Notes: generated by a model from the letters alone, not told the origin. Counted from the stretch's first letter, positions 32,023 to 43,607 are shown. The stretch is 64,000 nucleotides of DNA from Pontibacillus sp. HMF3514 (GCF_009858175.1 NZ_CP047393.1:3224001-3288000), one strand, 5' to 3'. Numbers and translations: made by a program.

Positions 32023-32370
32023 CTATAGTTCTTTCGCTAATTGATTTAACATGAGATTTAAAAGTGAAATGATAATGGCTGAAATAATAGCAATGCCGAA
32101 CCCATCTATGACAAAACTACTACCCATGAGCCATGCTGTGAGCATTAGTGTAATCGCATTGATGACAAAGAGAAATAAACCAAGCGACACAACAGTAATC
32201 GGGAGCGTCAACACTACAAGAATAGGACGTACGATTGCGTTTAAAACCGAAAGAATTAAACTCGCTATTAAAGCAGCAGCAAACCCTTCAATTCTAAAAG
32301 ACTCGAATAGTTGAGCAACAGCAATGATTGCTACAGCATTTAGTACGACATGTAAGAGCCACTTTTTCAC
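32023..32370 (-). CDS. yvlD: YvlD, phage-holin family IV-like membrane protein
   Basis: 115 residues with four hydrophobic segments and VRPILVVLTLPITVVSLGLFLFVINA, typical of the family. It overlaps yvlC by 4 bases. Part of an envelope-stress-type operon with yvlB and yvlC. Confidence 0.9.
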   Translation of the reverse strand: MKKWLLHVVLNAVAIIAVAQLFESFRIEGFAAALIASLILSVLNAIVRPILVVLTLPITVVSLGLFLFVINAITLMLTAWLMGSSFVIDGFGIAIISAIIISLLNLMLNQLAKEL

Positions 32371-32576
32371 GTAGTTTCCTCTCCTTCAAACGGCATAACA
32401 AAGGCTGCTGCCACATAAATCAGGATTAATGGTAGGCCTCCTGTTACAGCTAGTATGACGATAAATAGAATACGAAGCAATGTAGAATCCATTTCTAAAT
32501 ACTTCGATGCACCGCCTAAAACACCAGAAATCATTTTATCCTCTTTAGATTTCGTTAATCGCTTTTGTTTATCCAT
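32367..32576 (-). CDS. yvlC: YvlC, PspC-domain protein
   Basis: 69 residues: basic N-terminus, then ISGVLGGASKYLEMDSTLLRILFIV and one long membrane segment, the minimal PspC form. PspC proteins take part in membrane-stress responses. It lies between yvlB and yvlD. Confidence 0.9.
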   Translation of the reverse strand: MDKQKRLTKSKEDKMISGVLGGASKYLEMDSTLLRILFIVILAVTGGLPLILIYVAAAFVMPFEGEETT

Positions 32577-32588
32577 TTTTCATCCCTC

Positions 32589-33683
32589 CTAATCGTTGGA
32601 ATTGACTTTAACAGAGCCTGTCTTGGTTTCTGCTTCTAGATGTAAGGTTTTTTCCTTTTCAGAATGAGCTTCAAACCTCAATTCTTTTTTCAATACATCC
32701 TTCTTCTCTTCAATCACTTTGAATTCAGGAAGATTACAGTTGATACTCCCCACACTCGTTTTCAGCTCGCCATCAATACGACGGTCGTCTGAAAGGTTAA
32801 TACGAATAGATCCAGTCAGGGACTTAAAAAATCCTGTATGCCCTTGATCTCCGTGCCAGTCACAATGAATACTACCATTTACAACTTGTGAGTCAACTTT
32901 ACCGAATTCACCATCAAGCTTGATCGAACCATTTAAGCTTTCCGTTTCAAGCTCATTACATACAATGTCTTTTAAGGTGATAGATCCATTGGACGAAGCA
33001 ATATCCCACTCGTCTCCACGCATGTGCGACAGCTTAATACTACCGTTAGCCGTTTTAGCGCGTAGCTCTTCCGCATGAAGATGTTCCGAATTAATACTAC
33101 CGTTAAACATACGTAACGATACCTTTTCATATTCCTTCTTAGGGATGTAAAGCTTCACATTTGCACTGATTTTTTTCGATGCAATAGCAAACCTTAGTGA
33201 GTCGTCATCCACAAGGAATTTCTTTTCGTCCATGAAAAACTTACGCGCTGCATCTCGTGATTCAGCATTATACACTTTTGCTTCACACTCAATACGGACG
33301 TCTTCCTCTTCCCAAGGAATTACTTTAGTACTTCCATTTGAAATATCTAAATACATCTCAGAAAAGGATACACCTTCATATTGAAAAATATGTGACACCT
33401 GATAGCTATGCCCAAAATTAAAATCTAAATCAACGTTTTTAATCTTTTTCACAGCATCCTCTACAAAATTCATAAATCGCTTCTTTGTAGATTCAGACTC
33501 ATAATGATGTTGATCTTGTTTAGCATTCCAATCCACTTTGGTTGTTAAATCCTGTTGTTGCTGTGTTTCTTCTTTTTCAACATTTTCAGCATGTTTCAGG
33601 GATTCAAGTAATTCTTCCGCCTCTTCAGCTGTAATAACTTGGTCCTCTATCATTTTTAATATTCGTTTACGTTCTTCACTCAT
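32589..33683 (-). CDS. yvlB: YvlB, DUF4097 adhesin-like beta-helix protein
   Basis: 364 residues from ATG 33683, AAAGGAG upstream. The N-terminal SHOCT-like helices (RKRILKMIEDQVITAEEAEELLESL) are followed by a charged linker and about 220 residues of repeating beta strands with the motif NGSIxL (several copies between 200 and 290), the DUF4097 right-handed helix. No signal peptide is visible. First gene of yvlBCD. Confidence 0.92.
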   Translation of the reverse strand: MSEERKRILKMIEDQVITAEEAEELLESLKHAENVEKEETQQQQDLTTKVDWNAKQDQHHYESESTKKRFMNFVEDAVKKIKNVDLDFNFGHSYQVSHIFQYEGVSFSEMYLDISNGSTKVIPWEEEDVRIECEAKVYNAESRDAARKFFMDEKKFLVDDDSLRFAIASKKISANVKLYIPKKEYEKVSLRMFNGSINSEHLHAEELRAKTANGSIKLSHMRGDEWDIASSNGSITLKDIVCNELETESLNGSIKLDGEFGKVDSQVVNGSIHCDWHGDQGHTGFFKSLTGSIRINLSDDRRIDGELKTSVGSINCNLPEFKVIEEKKDVLKKELRFEAHSEKEKTLHLEAETKTGSVKVNSND

Positions 33684-33766
33684 GTACGGTTCTCCTTTCA
33701 ACACTTAAAAGGTGTGTATCTAGATATACGAATAACTCATTGATTTGTTTCACCATTCTGATTCCT

Positions 33767-33829
33767 ATTTTACACAAGAGTTTTATTTGCTACCTCAACC
33801 TCTAGACGGACTTCTCATCACTATTTAGG
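33767..33829 (-). promoter_or_regulatory. yvlB upstream element shared with the ABC exporter operon
   Basis: On the minus strand a 37-base block (33793-33829, containing TCCGTCTAGAGGTTGAGG), then 20 bases, then TAAAAT (33767-33772). The companion copy is at 3111-3173. Confidence 0.6.
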
Positions 33830-33837
33830 ATGATCAT

Positions 33838-33867
33838 GTAAAAAACAGTACCCGCTGTGGATACTGT
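33838..33867 (-). terminator. bshB2 terminator
   Basis: AACAGTA/TACTGTT stem followed by six T on the minus strand. Confidence 0.8.
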
Positions 33868-34539
33868 TTAAGATTTAAAATCCCATTTATAAAATTCTTC
33901 GTAGCGTAGCATCTTCATACCTTCTGAATCCATGTCACCGAACTCAGGGCTGTTACGGAATTTGCTTAGCATGCCTTCAGCTTGTGAGCGGTGCGCTTCG
34001 ATGACTTTCATCTTGTCTTCAAATTGGTCTTTTACATCGTTCACAACATCTGGCTCTCCAAGCATTTCATGACGATTATGCGTAATCGCTTTTGCCCATA
34101 CTTCAGGACGATCATCTGGGTGCATGCGCTCAACCGCTTCAATCGCAGCTGCTCCCATCGCGTCATGGTCAGGGTGAACAGCATGACCAGGATAGAATGT
34201 AATAACGAGACTAGGCTGAATATCTTCTAAAATACTCTTCAAGTGTTCAGCTACTTCTCCGCGATCTTCAAATTCTAACGTCTTATCTCGGTAGCCTAGC
34301 ATTTGAAGATTGATATCAAGCGCCTTACAAGCATCTTGAAGTTCTTTTTTACGAATCTCCGGCAGCGTTTCACGATTAGCAAAAAACGGACTTCCCATGT
34401 TACGTCCCATTTCGCCTAGTGTTCCGCATAAATACGTTACCGGAATATTGTTTTTTCGGTACTCCAGAATTGTCCCGGAGCATCCAAACGCTTCATCATC
34501 AGGGTGAGGTAAAATAATGACAACGTGCTGTTGATCCAT
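33868..34539 (-). CDS. bshB2: bacillithiol biosynthesis deacetylase BshB2
   Basis: 223 residues of the LmbE-type zinc deacetylase family. Metal site PHPDDEAFG (His12, Asp14-Asp15) and HAVHPDHDA are complete. It removes acetyl from GlcNAc-malate to give the precursor of bacillithiol, the low-molecular-weight thiol of Firmicutes. It lies downstream of yojF, as in B. subtilis (yojG). Confidence 0.93.
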   Translation of the reverse strand: MDQQHVVIILPHPDDEAFGCSGTILEYRKNNIPVTYLCGTLGEMGRNMGSPFFANRETLPEIRKKELQDACKALDINLQMLGYRDKTLEFEDRGEVAEHLKSILEDIQPSLVITFYPGHAVHPDHDAMGAAAIEAVERMHPDDRPEVWAKAITHNRHEMLGEPDVVNDVKDQFEDKMKVIEAHRSQAEGMLSKFRNSPEFGDMDSEGMKMLRYEEFYKWDFKS

Positions 34540-34586
34540 CTGGCTTCACTCCTTCGTTTTAGAGAAAAATCTTATGCGTTTTCACC

Positions 34587-34934
34587 TTATTCAAAAGGTG
34601 TTTCACTTATTTCTAAGGCAACCATTAAGCGACCTTCTACATCGTGGCCAGCCATTAAAAGGCGGTTATGTTGGTCGATTTCCCAATCCGTTAACCCTTC
34701 AGCATAAATCCAGCCATTCTCAGTTTTAAGGCCGATGCGGTAGGACTCATGTCCAACGATTTTAGCCTGTGTATAACGGACTTGCGCATTTCGAATAAAC
34801 GCACCAACGTTATAGGCATTGGAATCAAAATGGCGAGCATAAGCTCCATTTGTCGTTTCTAAGTGTATATATACATCTTTGTGAGCAAAGCGTTCAAGCG
34901 CTTCTTGGACTCCATCAATTTCGATTCTTTCCAT
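34587..34934 (-). CDS. yojF: YojF family protein (DUF1806)
   Basis: 115 residues from ATG 34934, GAGAGGAG upstream. It begins MERIEIDGVQEALERFAHKD and is conserved next to bshB2 across Bacillaceae. Biochemical role unknown; the pairing suggests a bacillithiol-linked job (inference). Confidence 0.9.
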   Translation of the reverse strand: MERIEIDGVQEALERFAHKDVYIHLETTNGAYARHFDSNAYNVGAFIRNAQVRYTQAKIVGHESYRIGLKTENGWIYAEGLTDWEIDQHNRLLMAGHDVEGRLMVALEISETPFE

Positions 34935-35053
34935 GGCGATAGCTCCTCTCGCACTAGTGTCTTTATATACCATACCCAATTTGATGATGAAACGTCAAAA
35001 CATCTACCTGAAAGCAAGGCTATTGCTTAAGTTTTTTACGCTCATTAGCTTTT

Positions 35054-35662
35054 GCTTCATCACTAATGAGGCGTGTTTCCTCACTTTTTCTTTCTTCTTC
35101 ATCACTAATAAGCTCTTCTTCCTCACTTATCACTCCTGCTTCTACACTAATAAGCTCTTCTTCCTCACTTATCACTCCTGCTTCTACACTTATATAGCTC
35201 TCTCCCCCACTTATCACTCCTACTTCAACACTAATAAGCTTTACTTCTTCACTTATCACTCCTACTTCAACACTAATAAGCTCTTCTTCCTCACTTATCA
35301 CTCCTACTTCAACACTAATAAGCTTTACTTCCTCACTTATCACTCCTACTTCAACACTAATAAGCTTTACTTCTTCACTTATCACTCCTACTTCAACACT
35401 AATAAGCTCTACTTCCTCACTTATCACTCCTACTTCAACACTAATAAGCTCTTCTTCCTCACTTATCACTCCCGCTTCAACACTAATAAGCTCTACTTCC
35501 TCACTTATCACTCCCGCTTCAACACTAATAAGCTCTACTTCCTCACTTATCACTCCCGCTTCAACACTAATAAGCTCTATTTCCTCACTTATCACTCCTG
35601 ATTCTACACTTATGTAGCTCTCTCCCTCACTTATTCCCCCTACTTCAACACTATCCCCCACT
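35054..35662. repeat. 21-bp degenerate tandem repeat array, 29 units without indels
   Basis: Twenty-nine units of exactly 21 bases keep phase from 35054 to 35662. Two unit types alternate: one with TTCCTCACTTATCACTCC, the other with TTCAACACTAATAAGCTC, so the higher-order period is 42 bp. No stop codon falls in several frames on both strands, which creates long spurious open frames (14-residue repeats). The array begins directly beyond the methyltransferase terminator and fills the gap to yojF. Confidence 0.95.
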
Positions 35663-35670
35663 TACCACAT

Positions 35671-35699
35671 AAAAAGACTGACCCACTTGGATCAGTCTT
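35671..35699 (-). terminator. methyltransferase gene terminator
   Basis: On the minus strand AAGACTGATCC pairs with GGGTCAGTCTT (one mismatch), followed by five T. The segment CCCACTT spanning its loop resembles the CTCACTT core of the adjacent array. Confidence 0.85.
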
Positions 35700-35704
35700 C
35701 TTCA

Positions 35705-36493
35705 TTAAGCCTTCTCAGCCACCCAGATCGTCCACCTATCTTTTTCATAAATAGGCTCACTAGGTTTATATGATGAAATAATGCTGTCTGTCATATCTCG
35801 TAGTTCTTCGTCTGTAATATCATGAAGAATGCTTCGGCCTGTTCGGTTAAGCAGATCTTCTTCTAGTTCTTCTCGGTTGTTGAACACTTTTCGAGTTTCC
35901 CAGATTGTTTTGATTTTGATTTTATGAAAGCCAGCTTGGTGTAATTCCTTTATGACAGTGTTGGAGTGGTATCTTCTATTTTTTTCTACTGTTTTCAACT
36001 GCGGAAATTCTGAAAAGAAATATCCTCGAATGTGTTCTTTACTTGGAGGTAGAAAACAATCTTCAAGTGTACGATCTTGAAGGATCACCTGTCCTCCTTT
36101 TTGTAGAATACGATGCACCTCGGTCATGTTTTCTCGAAATTGAGCACGATTTAAATGGTGAATAAGCGCTCGTTCTAGCACCATATCCGCAGAGTCACCC
36201 TGCAATGGTGTGGCTGTAGCATCCCCCAATTCAAAAGATACATCGGATAAGCTATCTAAGTGATCTTTTGCTCCTTGAAGCATGACTTCTGAGCCATCAA
36301 CACAGGTGATTTCATTTGCCCCGAGTTCGATCATGGCCTTCGTGTAAATACCTCCGCCGCAACCAATATCTACAACATGTTGATTCTGAACGGTAACTAA
36401 CGATTCAATTGCCTCTTTCCATTCTGGAGATGCTTGCCTTGTAGCGTATGTGCTCGGTTGTAATTGGTTAAAGAAATTTTGATTCAAACTCAT
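35705..36493 (-). CDS. class I SAM-dependent methyltransferase
   Basis: 262 residues. Motif I VVDIGCGGGIYTKAMIELGA (about 41-60), then ITCVDGSEVML, binds S-adenosylmethionine; ALIHHLN is the post-motif region of small-molecule methyltransferases. Substrate unknown. No operon partners. Confidence 0.85.
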   Translation of the reverse strand: MSLNQNFFNQLQPSTYATRQASPEWKEAIESLVTVQNQHVVDIGCGGGIYTKAMIELGANEITCVDGSEVMLQGAKDHLDSLSDVSFELGDATATPLQGDSADMVLERALIHHLNRAQFRENMTEVHRILQKGGQVILQDRTLEDCFLPPSKEHIRGYFFSEFPQLKTVEKNRRYHSNTVIKELHQAGFHKIKIKTIWETRKVFNNREELEEDLLNRTGRSILHDITDEELRDMTDSIISSYKPSEPIYEKDRWTIWVAEKA

Positions 36494-36555
36494 CCAACCC
36501 TTCGTGATACATAGACACCATTTCCATTATAAAGGCAATTGACTGAATATTGAAC

Positions 36556-39429
36556 TTATTTGGAAACTTTTTCTTTACTTTTTAGCTTTTTTTCCATTCG
36601 TTGGCGATCTCGTTCAAGGATTGGCTTCAAATAATACCCCGTATAGGACTGCTTTTGCTCACCTACTTCTTCAGGTGTGCCAGTTGCAATTATCTCCCCA
36701 CCATTTTCTCCACCTTCAGGACCTAGGTCAACCAGATAGTCTGCCGCTTTTATGACATCAAGGTTGTGCTCGATGATCATAACCGTATCTCCATTATCCA
36801 CCAGACGCTGAAGGACAGTGAGTAATCGAGAAATATCATCCACATGCAGACCTGTTGTAGGTTCATCTAGTATATAAAGGGAGCGTCCTGTTGAGCGACG
36901 GTGTAATTCACTTGCGAGTTTTACACGTTGAGCTTCTCCCCCTGACAAGGTTGTAGCTGGTTGGCCAAGTTTAATATAGCCAAGACCTACATCAAATATA
37001 GTTGAGAGCTTCCGCTTAATTTTCGGGATGTTTTCGAAAAACTCATAAGCTTCTTCAATCGTCATTTCAAGTACGTCAGCAATACTCTTTCCTTTATATT
37101 TCACTTCTAACGTTTCACGGTTATAACGTTTTCCGTCACATACTTCACAAGGGACATACACATCAGGTAAGAAGTGCATTTCAATCTTGATAATTCCGTC
37201 TCCACGGCACGCTTCACAACGTCCACCTTTTACGTTAAAGCTGAAACGACCTTTCTTGTATCCTCGCATTTTCGCTTCGTTTGTCTGAGCAAAAACATCA
37301 CGTATGTTATCAAAAACACCCGTGTACGTAGCAGGGTTTGAGCGCGGTGTACGACCTATTGGCGATTGGTCAATATCAATCACTTTATCAAGGTAATCAA
37401 TGCCTTTAATATCTTTATGCTTACCTGGCTTTTCCTTACTTTTGTGCAGTCTTTGAGCAAGAGATTTATATAAAATTTCATTGACTAATGTACTCTTACC
37501 TGAACCTGATACACCTGTAACAGCTGTCAGCAAGCCCAATGGAATAGAAGCATTAACCTGTTTCAAGTTATTTTCTTCTGCTCCTTTAATCTCCAGATAG
37601 CGGCCATCTGGCTTACGACGCTCTTGTGGTAGTGGAATAAACTTCTCCCCTGATAAATACTGTCCCGTTAAGGAATTAGCATCATCCATCACTTCTTGTG
37701 GCGTACCACTTGAAACGATCTCACCACCATGTGCTCCAGCTCCTGGTCCAATATCAATGAGGTGATCTGCTGCAAGCATTGTATCTTCATCATGCTCAAC
37801 AACAATCAGTGTATTATCTAAGTCACGCATCCGCTTCAACGTCGAAATAAGGCGGTCATTATCTCGTTGGTGTAGTCCAATTGAAGGCTCATCAAGAACA
37901 TAGAGAACCCCGGTAAGAGCAGCACCAATTTGGGTTGCCAAACGAATACGTTGAGCTTCCCCACCAGATAATGTCCCTGCTGATCGCGATAACGTAAGGT
38001 AATCGAGTCCAACGTTTATTAAGAAGGTAAGACGATCCGAGATCTCCTTCAAAATCATACGTGCAATGCTACGCTCTTTTTCCGTTAACTCTACAGAATC
38101 GAAAAATTCACGTGCATCATGAACAGAAAGCTCCGTTGCTTTACCAATGTGTTGGCCATTAATAAGCACAGCAAGAGGTTTTTCATCAAGACGATAACCC
38201 TCACATTTTGGACAGGGCTTTTGCGCCATGTATTTTTCCATTTGCTCACGAATGTAATCTGAGCTCGTTTCTCGATAACGACGCGCTACGTTAGGAATAA
38301 CACCCTCGAAAAAGATCTCGTTTTCACGCACTTTTCCAAAGTCATTCTCGTAATGGAATAAGATTTTCTCATCTCCACTACCATAAAGAACACGTTCAAA
38401 AAGCTGCTTCGGAATATCTCGAACAGGAATGTCCATGTCGATTCCATAGTGATTACATACACTCTTCAATAGCTGTGGATAATACTGTGAACTAGCTGGC
38501 TCCCATGGCGCAATGGCATGTTCATTCAGTGTTAAATCCCAGTCAGGAATGACAAAATCAAGATCCACTTCTAGTTGTGTTCCAAGACCATCACAACGAT
38601 CACATGCCCCATATGGACTGTTAAAGGAGAACATGCGTGGCTCTAGTTCTCCAATTGAAAAACCACAAATCGGACATGCATGGTTTTCGTTGAATAGAAG
38701 CTCTTCACCATCAATGACATCAACAATGGCTTGCCCTTCACCTAGTTGTAATGTCGTCTCTAATGAATCCGAAATACGACCTGCTACACCGTCTTTAATC
38801 GCAATACGGTCAATGACAACTTCAATTGAGTGTTTTTTATTTTTTTCAAGCTTGATGTCTTCGGTTACTTCTCGCATCTCGCCATCTACGCGGAGACGTA
38901 CGTAACCCTCTTTCTTTAACTTTTCAAGAACTTTGACATGTTCACCTTTACGTCCTGATACAACAGGAGCCATGATCTGCATTTTTGTTCGTTCAGGATA
39001 TTGCAGTAACTGATCGACCATTTGCTGGACGGTTTGGGACGTAATTTCAACGTTGTGTTTTGGACACGTAGGTCGACCAACACGAGCGTACAATAAACGT
39101 AAATAGTCGTAGATTTCTGTTACAGTTCCAACTGTTGAACGAGGGTTACGACTCGTTGTTTTTTGATCAATTGAAATCGCTGGCGATAGCCCCTCTATGG
39201 AATCCACATCAGGCTTATCCATCTGTCCTAAAAACTGACGTGCATAAGCAGATAGAGATTCCACGTAGCGGCGCTGACCCTCAGCATAAATCGTGTCAAA
39301 GGCTAAAGAGGATTTCCCTGATCCAGATAAACCTGTGAGCACAACCAGGTTGTTTTTCGGGATTTCTGCATCAATGTTTTTTAAATTATGGGCACGAGCC
39401 CCTTGGATTTTTATCGATTTCTGGCTCAT
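36556..39429 (-). CDS. uvrA: excinuclease ABC subunit A
   Basis: 957 residues. Two ABC modules (GLSGSGKS near 32 and GVSGSGKS near 640, each with an LSGGEAQR signature) and two zinc modules with CxxC pairs (CPIC...CDRC and CEAC...CEVC). It recognises DNA damage with UvrB. It follows uvrB by 8 bases. Confidence 0.97.
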   Translation of the reverse strand: MSQKSIKIQGARAHNLKNIDAEIPKNNLVVLTGLSGSGKSSLAFDTIYAEGQRRYVESLSAYARQFLGQMDKPDVDSIEGLSPAISIDQKTTSRNPRSTVGTVTEIYDYLRLLYARVGRPTCPKHNVEITSQTVQQMVDQLLQYPERTKMQIMAPVVSGRKGEHVKVLEKLKKEGYVRLRVDGEMREVTEDIKLEKNKKHSIEVVIDRIAIKDGVAGRISDSLETTLQLGEGQAIVDVIDGEELLFNENHACPICGFSIGELEPRMFSFNSPYGACDRCDGLGTQLEVDLDFVIPDWDLTLNEHAIAPWEPASSQYYPQLLKSVCNHYGIDMDIPVRDIPKQLFERVLYGSGDEKILFHYENDFGKVRENEIFFEGVIPNVARRYRETSSDYIREQMEKYMAQKPCPKCEGYRLDEKPLAVLINGQHIGKATELSVHDAREFFDSVELTEKERSIARMILKEISDRLTFLINVGLDYLTLSRSAGTLSGGEAQRIRLATQIGAALTGVLYVLDEPSIGLHQRDNDRLISTLKRMRDLDNTLIVVEHDEDTMLAADHLIDIGPGAGAHGGEIVSSGTPQEVMDDANSLTGQYLSGEKFIPLPQERRKPDGRYLEIKGAEENNLKQVNASIPLGLLTAVTGVSGSGKSTLVNEILYKSLAQRLHKSKEKPGKHKDIKGIDYLDKVIDIDQSPIGRTPRSNPATYTGVFDNIRDVFAQTNEAKMRGYKKGRFSFNVKGGRCEACRGDGIIKIEMHFLPDVYVPCEVCDGKRYNRETLEVKYKGKSIADVLEMTIEEAYEFFENIPKIKRKLSTIFDVGLGYIKLGQPATTLSGGEAQRVKLASELHRRSTGRSLYILDEPTTGLHVDDISRLLTVLQRLVDNGDTVMIIEHNLDVIKAADYLVDLGPEGGENGGEIIATGTPEEVGEQKQSYTGYYLKPILERDRQRMEKKLKSKEKVSK

Positions 39430-39437
39430 ATCCTAGA

Positions 39438-41423
39438 TCATCCTTCCGCTTTAAGCTCCAAGATTAAATCGCGCAGTTCTGCTGCTTTTTCGAAATCTAA
39501 ATCTTTTGCAGCCTGCTTCATTTCTGTTTCCATGTTGTCGATCATCTTCTCTTTTTCTTTCTTGCTCATATTGGCTACTTGAGGCTTTTCGTCTTGAGTC
39601 TCCTCTTCTTCTGACTCCACAGTTGCACGAATCACATCGCGAATCTCTTTCTTAATCGTTGTTGGTGTAATTCCGTGCTCCTCATTGTAAGCCATTTGTT
39701 TTTCACGACGACGGTTCGTTTCATCAATGGCAATTTGCATAGATTTCGTTACTTTATCAGCGTACATAATAACTTGGCCGTTTTCGTTACGAGCTGCACG
39801 TCCTACAGTTTGAATGAGAGAACGTTCTGAACGTAAGAAACCTTCTTTGTCCGCATCTAAAATGGATACTAATGACACCTCTGGGATATCAAGCCCCTCA
39901 CGAAGCAAGTTGATTCCGACCAGAACGTCATATTTTCCACGTCGTAAATCCCGAATGATTTCAATTCGCTCAAGGGTTTTGATTTCAGAGTGTAAGTACG
40001 CTACCTTGATATCTAATTCTTTTAAGTAATCCGTTAAATCCTCAGACATTTTCTTCGTTAATGTTGTAACAAGAACCCGCTCATTCCGTTCTCTTCGTTT
40101 ATGAATCTCACCAATCAAGTCATCAATCTGACCTTCAATTGGACGCACACTAATTTCTGGATCCAATAAACCAGTTGGACGGATTATTTGTTCAACCATT
40201 TCAGGAGAATGCTCTTGTTCATAAGGTCCTGGCGTAGCAGACACATATACATTCTGATTCATTTTGCCTTCGTACTCTTCAAACGTAAGAGGACGGTTAT
40301 CCATTGCAGAAGGTAAACGGAACCCATGGTCTACGAGCACCTTTTTCCTTGCTTGGTCCCCGTTATACATGCCACGCACCTGTGGTAATGTTACGTGAGA
40401 TTCATCTACCACCATTAAGAAATCATCTGGAAAATAGTCCATGAGTGTATATGGTGTTGAACCTGGTTCTCTTAGTGTTAAATGACGTGAATAGTTCTCA
40501 ATTCCTGAACAGAATCCCATCTCACGCATCATTTCTAGATCGTAATTGGTACGTTGCTCAATGCGTTGCGCCTCTAAAAGCTTGTCCTGATCTTTTAATT
40601 CCTTAATCCGTTCTTGGAGTTCTTGTTCGATATTTTTAATCGCTACCTTCATCTTCTCTTCACGCGTTACGAAGTGAGAAGCTGGGAAAATAGCTACGTG
40701 TTCACGGTCACCCATAATCTCACCTGTTAAGGCATCAACTTCACGGATTCGATCAATTTCATCACCAAAAAACTCCACACGAATGCAGTGCTCTTCACGA
40801 GAAGCTGGGATAATTTCAACTGAATCACCTCGGACGCGAAACGTACCACGTTGGAAGTCGATATCGTTACGAGCATATTGAATGTCTACCAAATCACGTA
40901 GTAGCTGATCGCGATCTTTTTCCATCCCAGAACGTAGAGAAAGCACTAAGTTACGATATTCTTCTGGAGAACCTAAACCATATATACATGAAACACTAGC
41001 CACGATAATAACGTCTCGACGTTCAAATAAGGCAGACGTAGCCGAGTGGCGTAGCTTATCAATTTCATCATTGATGCTTGCATCTTTTTCAATAAACGTA
41101 TCCGTTGAAGGGACATACGCTTCTGGTTGGTAGTAATCATAGTAACTGACAAAATACTCAACCGCGTTGTTCGGGAAGAACTCTTTAAACTCACTATAAA
41201 GCTGCCCTGCGAGCGTTTTGTTGTGAGCGATCACTAACGTCGGTTTGTTCACTTCTTGAATAACATTAGACATCGTGAACGTTTTCCCTGTTCCCGTAGC
41301 ACCTAATAACGTTTGATGCTGCTTTCCGTTCCGAATTCCTTCAGTAATTTCCTGAATCGCACGAGGTTGGTCCCCTTGAGGTTGATATTGTGAGACCAAA
41401 TCAAATTTCTTTTCCAAAATCAA
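39438..41423 (-). CDS. uvrB: excinuclease ABC subunit B
   Basis: 661 residues from a TTG at 41423, six bases after GGAGG; this equals the B. subtilis length, and the longer frame to 41528 would run back through the promoter. Walker A GATGTGKT is at 41-48, the beta-hairpin [10 protein letters not shown] follows, and a C-terminal UVR motif (KAAELRDLI) is present. First gene of uvrBA under a LexA box. Confidence 0.96.
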   Translation of the reverse strand: MILEKKFDLVSQYQPQGDQPRAIQEITEGIRNGKQHQTLLGATGTGKTFTMSNVIQEVNKPTLVIAHNKTLAGQLYSEFKEFFPNNAVEYFVSYYDYYQPEAYVPSTDTFIEKDASINDEIDKLRHSATSALFERRDVIIVASVSCIYGLGSPEEYRNLVLSLRSGMEKDRDQLLRDLVDIQYARNDIDFQRGTFRVRGDSVEIIPASREEHCIRVEFFGDEIDRIREVDALTGEIMGDREHVAIFPASHFVTREEKMKVAIKNIEQELQERIKELKDQDKLLEAQRIEQRTNYDLEMMREMGFCSGIENYSRHLTLREPGSTPYTLMDYFPDDFLMVVDESHVTLPQVRGMYNGDQARKKVLVDHGFRLPSAMDNRPLTFEEYEGKMNQNVYVSATPGPYEQEHSPEMVEQIIRPTGLLDPEISVRPIEGQIDDLIGEIHKRRERNERVLVTTLTKKMSEDLTDYLKELDIKVAYLHSEIKTLERIEIIRDLRRGKYDVLVGINLLREGLDIPEVSLVSILDADKEGFLRSERSLIQTVGRAARNENGQVIMYADKVTKSMQIAIDETNRRREKQMAYNEEHGITPTTIKKEIRDVIRATVESEEEETQDEKPQVANMSKKEKEKMIDNMETEMKQAAKDLDFEKAAELRDLILELKAEG

Positions 41424-41502
41424 TGCAACCTCCATTCTATTTACACGAATACATTTATATAACCGTAGTTTACCACAATCTAACACTATAATAACATATA
41501 TG

Positions 41503-41516
41503 CGAACAAACATTCG
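41503..41516 (-). promoter_or_regulatory. LexA (DinR) box of uvrBA
   Basis: On the minus strand CGAATGTTTGTTCG matches the Bacillus consensus CGAACN4GTTCG at nine of ten defined positions. It overlaps a -35-like TTTGTT, 16 bases from TATAGT. Confidence 0.8.
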
Positions 41517-41590
41517 AATCATGTGCATATTGGAGGTAAATCATATTCCGTTAAATGGCATGATTGTTAAAGACTTAAAAATGAGAGGAG

Positions 41591-41756
41591 TCCGTTGCTG
41601 TTGAGTAATTTGTTGCGGTCAGTGAAACGGGTTGACTCCAGCGGAAGAACGGAGTGACGAGACCCCGCAGAGAGCTTGCGAACGAGGAGGCTCGGCGCTT
41701 CGTCCGCAAGAAAGCAACCAGTTCCACAGCCCGCCTATCTGTACAAAAGCAACGGA
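41591..41756. mobile_element. MITE-like element with 9-bp terminal inverted repeats
   Basis: TCCGTTGCT at 41591-41599 is inverted as AGCAACGGA at 41748-41756. The GC-rich interior has nested inverted segments (GCGG/CCGC, GAG/CTC). No reading frame. The interior resembles GC-rich extragenic elements I recall from other Bacillaceae genomes, not verified here. Confidence 0.5.
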
Positions 41757-41841
41757 ACCATACGCACTTTATCTTGAAACCAAGTCTTTAACAATAGGGG
41801 GCTAATCTTGAATACACCAAATATATCAGTAATAAAAATCA

Positions 41842-41867
41842 AACGCCCAGCCAACAAGCTGAGCGTT
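41842..41867 (-). terminator. prfC terminator
   Basis: AACGCTCAGC/GCTGGGCGTT stem with a 6-base loop, followed on the minus strand by TTTGATTTTTATT. Confidence 0.75.
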
Positions 41868-41877
41868 TTCATCTATA

Positions 41878-43461
41878 TTACTGACTATACTGATTCACTT
41901 CAAATAAATCGATTAACTCAATATCTGGGTTCTTATCCATGAACCAACGTAAGGAGAAGTCGTTTTTAAACAGAGCTAAATAATTATCCTCGCGATCTTT
42001 TACAAGCAGACTACGTTCATCGAATAATTTTTTATCGACTTGTTCTTCCTTCAACCAACGTGGGATTCGGTCGCCGATGTCTTCTAGCATCACCTCAACG
42101 TTGTATTCGTTCTTCATACGATATTGGAACACTTCATATTGAAGCTGGCCAACAGCACCAAGAATAAAGTCATCGTTACGCACGCCTTTGAAAAGCTGGA
42201 TCGCTCCTTCTTGAACAAGCTGCTCGATACCTTTACGGAATTGCTTCGCTTTCATCACGTTTTTCGCTGTTACCTTTTTGAATACTTCAGGTGGGAACTG
42301 AGGTAGTTCATCATAGTGGAACGTATCTTTTCCTTGAACAAGTGTATCGCCTATACGATAGATGTTCGGATCATAAATACCAATGATATCTCCAGCATAT
42401 GCTTCCTCAAGTGTTTCACGTGACGATGCCACAAACTGTTGGGTCTGAGCGATCTTGATCTCTTTCCCTGTTCGATCTAGGGTCACCTTCATACCACGTT
42501 CAAACTTACCAGAACATACACGCACAAAAGCAACACGGTCACGGTGAGCAGGGTTCATGTTCGCCTGTATCTTGAAGATAAATCCAGAAAATTCTTCCTT
42601 ATCAGGTTGAATGAGGTCCCCATCCGCTTTACGTGGTGCAGGTTGAGGTGCCATATGAATAAATTCGTTAAAGAACGTTTCGACTCCAAATGGTGCAAGG
42701 GCACTACCGAAGAATACTGGCGTTTGTTCTCCACGTTGGACCGCTTCCATATCAAACTCTTCTCCAGCTTCCTCTAGAAGCTCCATTTCTTCATAAGCAG
42801 CTTGGAATGTCTCATTTTCTACAAGCTCCGTATGCTTCTCAAGCTCTGCGTTTGGAATAGGTTCTTCTTGCTCGTTCCCCGTAAAGTGAATAAACTGATC
42901 ATTACGGCGATCAAACACCCCTTGGAAACGTTTCCCCATTCCAACAGGCCAGTTCATCGCATACGTTTGAATGCCAAGCTCATCCTCAATCTCTTTTAAC
43001 AAGTCAAAAGGATCGCGTCCCTCACGGTCAAGTTTGTTAATGAAGGTAAAGATAGGGATACCGCGCATTTTACAAACTTTGAAAAGCTTAAGCGTTTGGG
43101 CCTCAATACCTTTTGTTCCATCTATAATCATGATTACACTATCCACGGCTGTTAACGTACGATACGTATCCTCACTGAAGTCTTCGTGTCCAGGTGTATC
43201 TAAAATGTTAACTTGATACCCTTCATATTCAAAGTTCATCACAGAGGAGGTAACAGAGATTCCACGTTGCTTCTCAATCTCCATCCAGTCTGATGTTGCG
43301 AATTTTCCTGACTTTTTCCCCTTAACGGTTCCAGCATTACGAATTAGGTTTCCGTATAATAAAAATTTCTCTGTAAGCGTCGTTTTACCAGCGTCCGGGT
43401 GCGAGATAATCGCAAAGGTACGACGCTTTTTCATTTCGTCATGTATTTCCATGGTATTCAT
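41878..43461 (-). CDS. prfC: peptide chain release factor 3
   Basis: 527 residues, translational GTPase. G1 [10 protein letters not shown]3 DTPGHEDF and G4 NKLDREG are intact. RF3 recycles RF1/RF2 from the ribosome. Two in-frame ATG codons near the start are both at unusual distance from AGGAGC, so the exact N-terminus is uncertain by five residues. Monocistronic. Confidence 0.95.
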   Translation of the reverse strand: MNTMEIHDEMKKRRTFAIISHPDAGKTTLTEKFLLYGNLIRNAGTVKGKKSGKFATSDWMEIEKQRGISVTSSVMNFEYEGYQVNILDTPGHEDFSEDTYRTLTAVDSVIMIIDGTKGIEAQTLKLFKVCKMRGIPIFTFINKLDREGRDPFDLLKEIEDELGIQTYAMNWPVGMGKRFQGVFDRRNDQFIHFTGNEQEEPIPNAELEKHTELVENETFQAAYEEMELLEEAGEEFDMEAVQRGEQTPVFFGSALAPFGVETFFNEFIHMAPQPAPRKADGDLIQPDKEEFSGFIFKIQANMNPAHRDRVAFVRVCSGKFERGMKVTLDRTGKEIKIAQTQQFVASSRETLEEAYAGDIIGIYDPNIYRIGDTLVQGKDTFHYDELPQFPPEVFKKVTAKNVMKAKQFRKGIEQLVQEGAIQLFKGVRNDDFILGAVGQLQYEVFQYRMKNEYNVEVMLEDIGDRIPRWLKEEQVDKKLFDERSLLVKDREDNYLALFKNDFSLRWFMDKNPDIELIDLFEVNQYSQ

Positions 43462-43607
43462 CTGCTCCTATCGATTAGAAATAACGAGTCCGATTCGTAC
43501 ATATCTATACTATGATTGATTTACATGTTTTCACTCCGTCCAGTTTATAAATCCTTTAAGATTATATCATACCAATGAGGAACGAATATATGCTAATTGT
43601 ACATTAT

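Noticed and set aside
34933-35661. Long open frames on both strands with 14-residue repeats
   Set aside because: They follow from a 21-bp repeat (a multiple of three) without stop codons; no ribosome binding site, and the minus frame starts just past a terminator.
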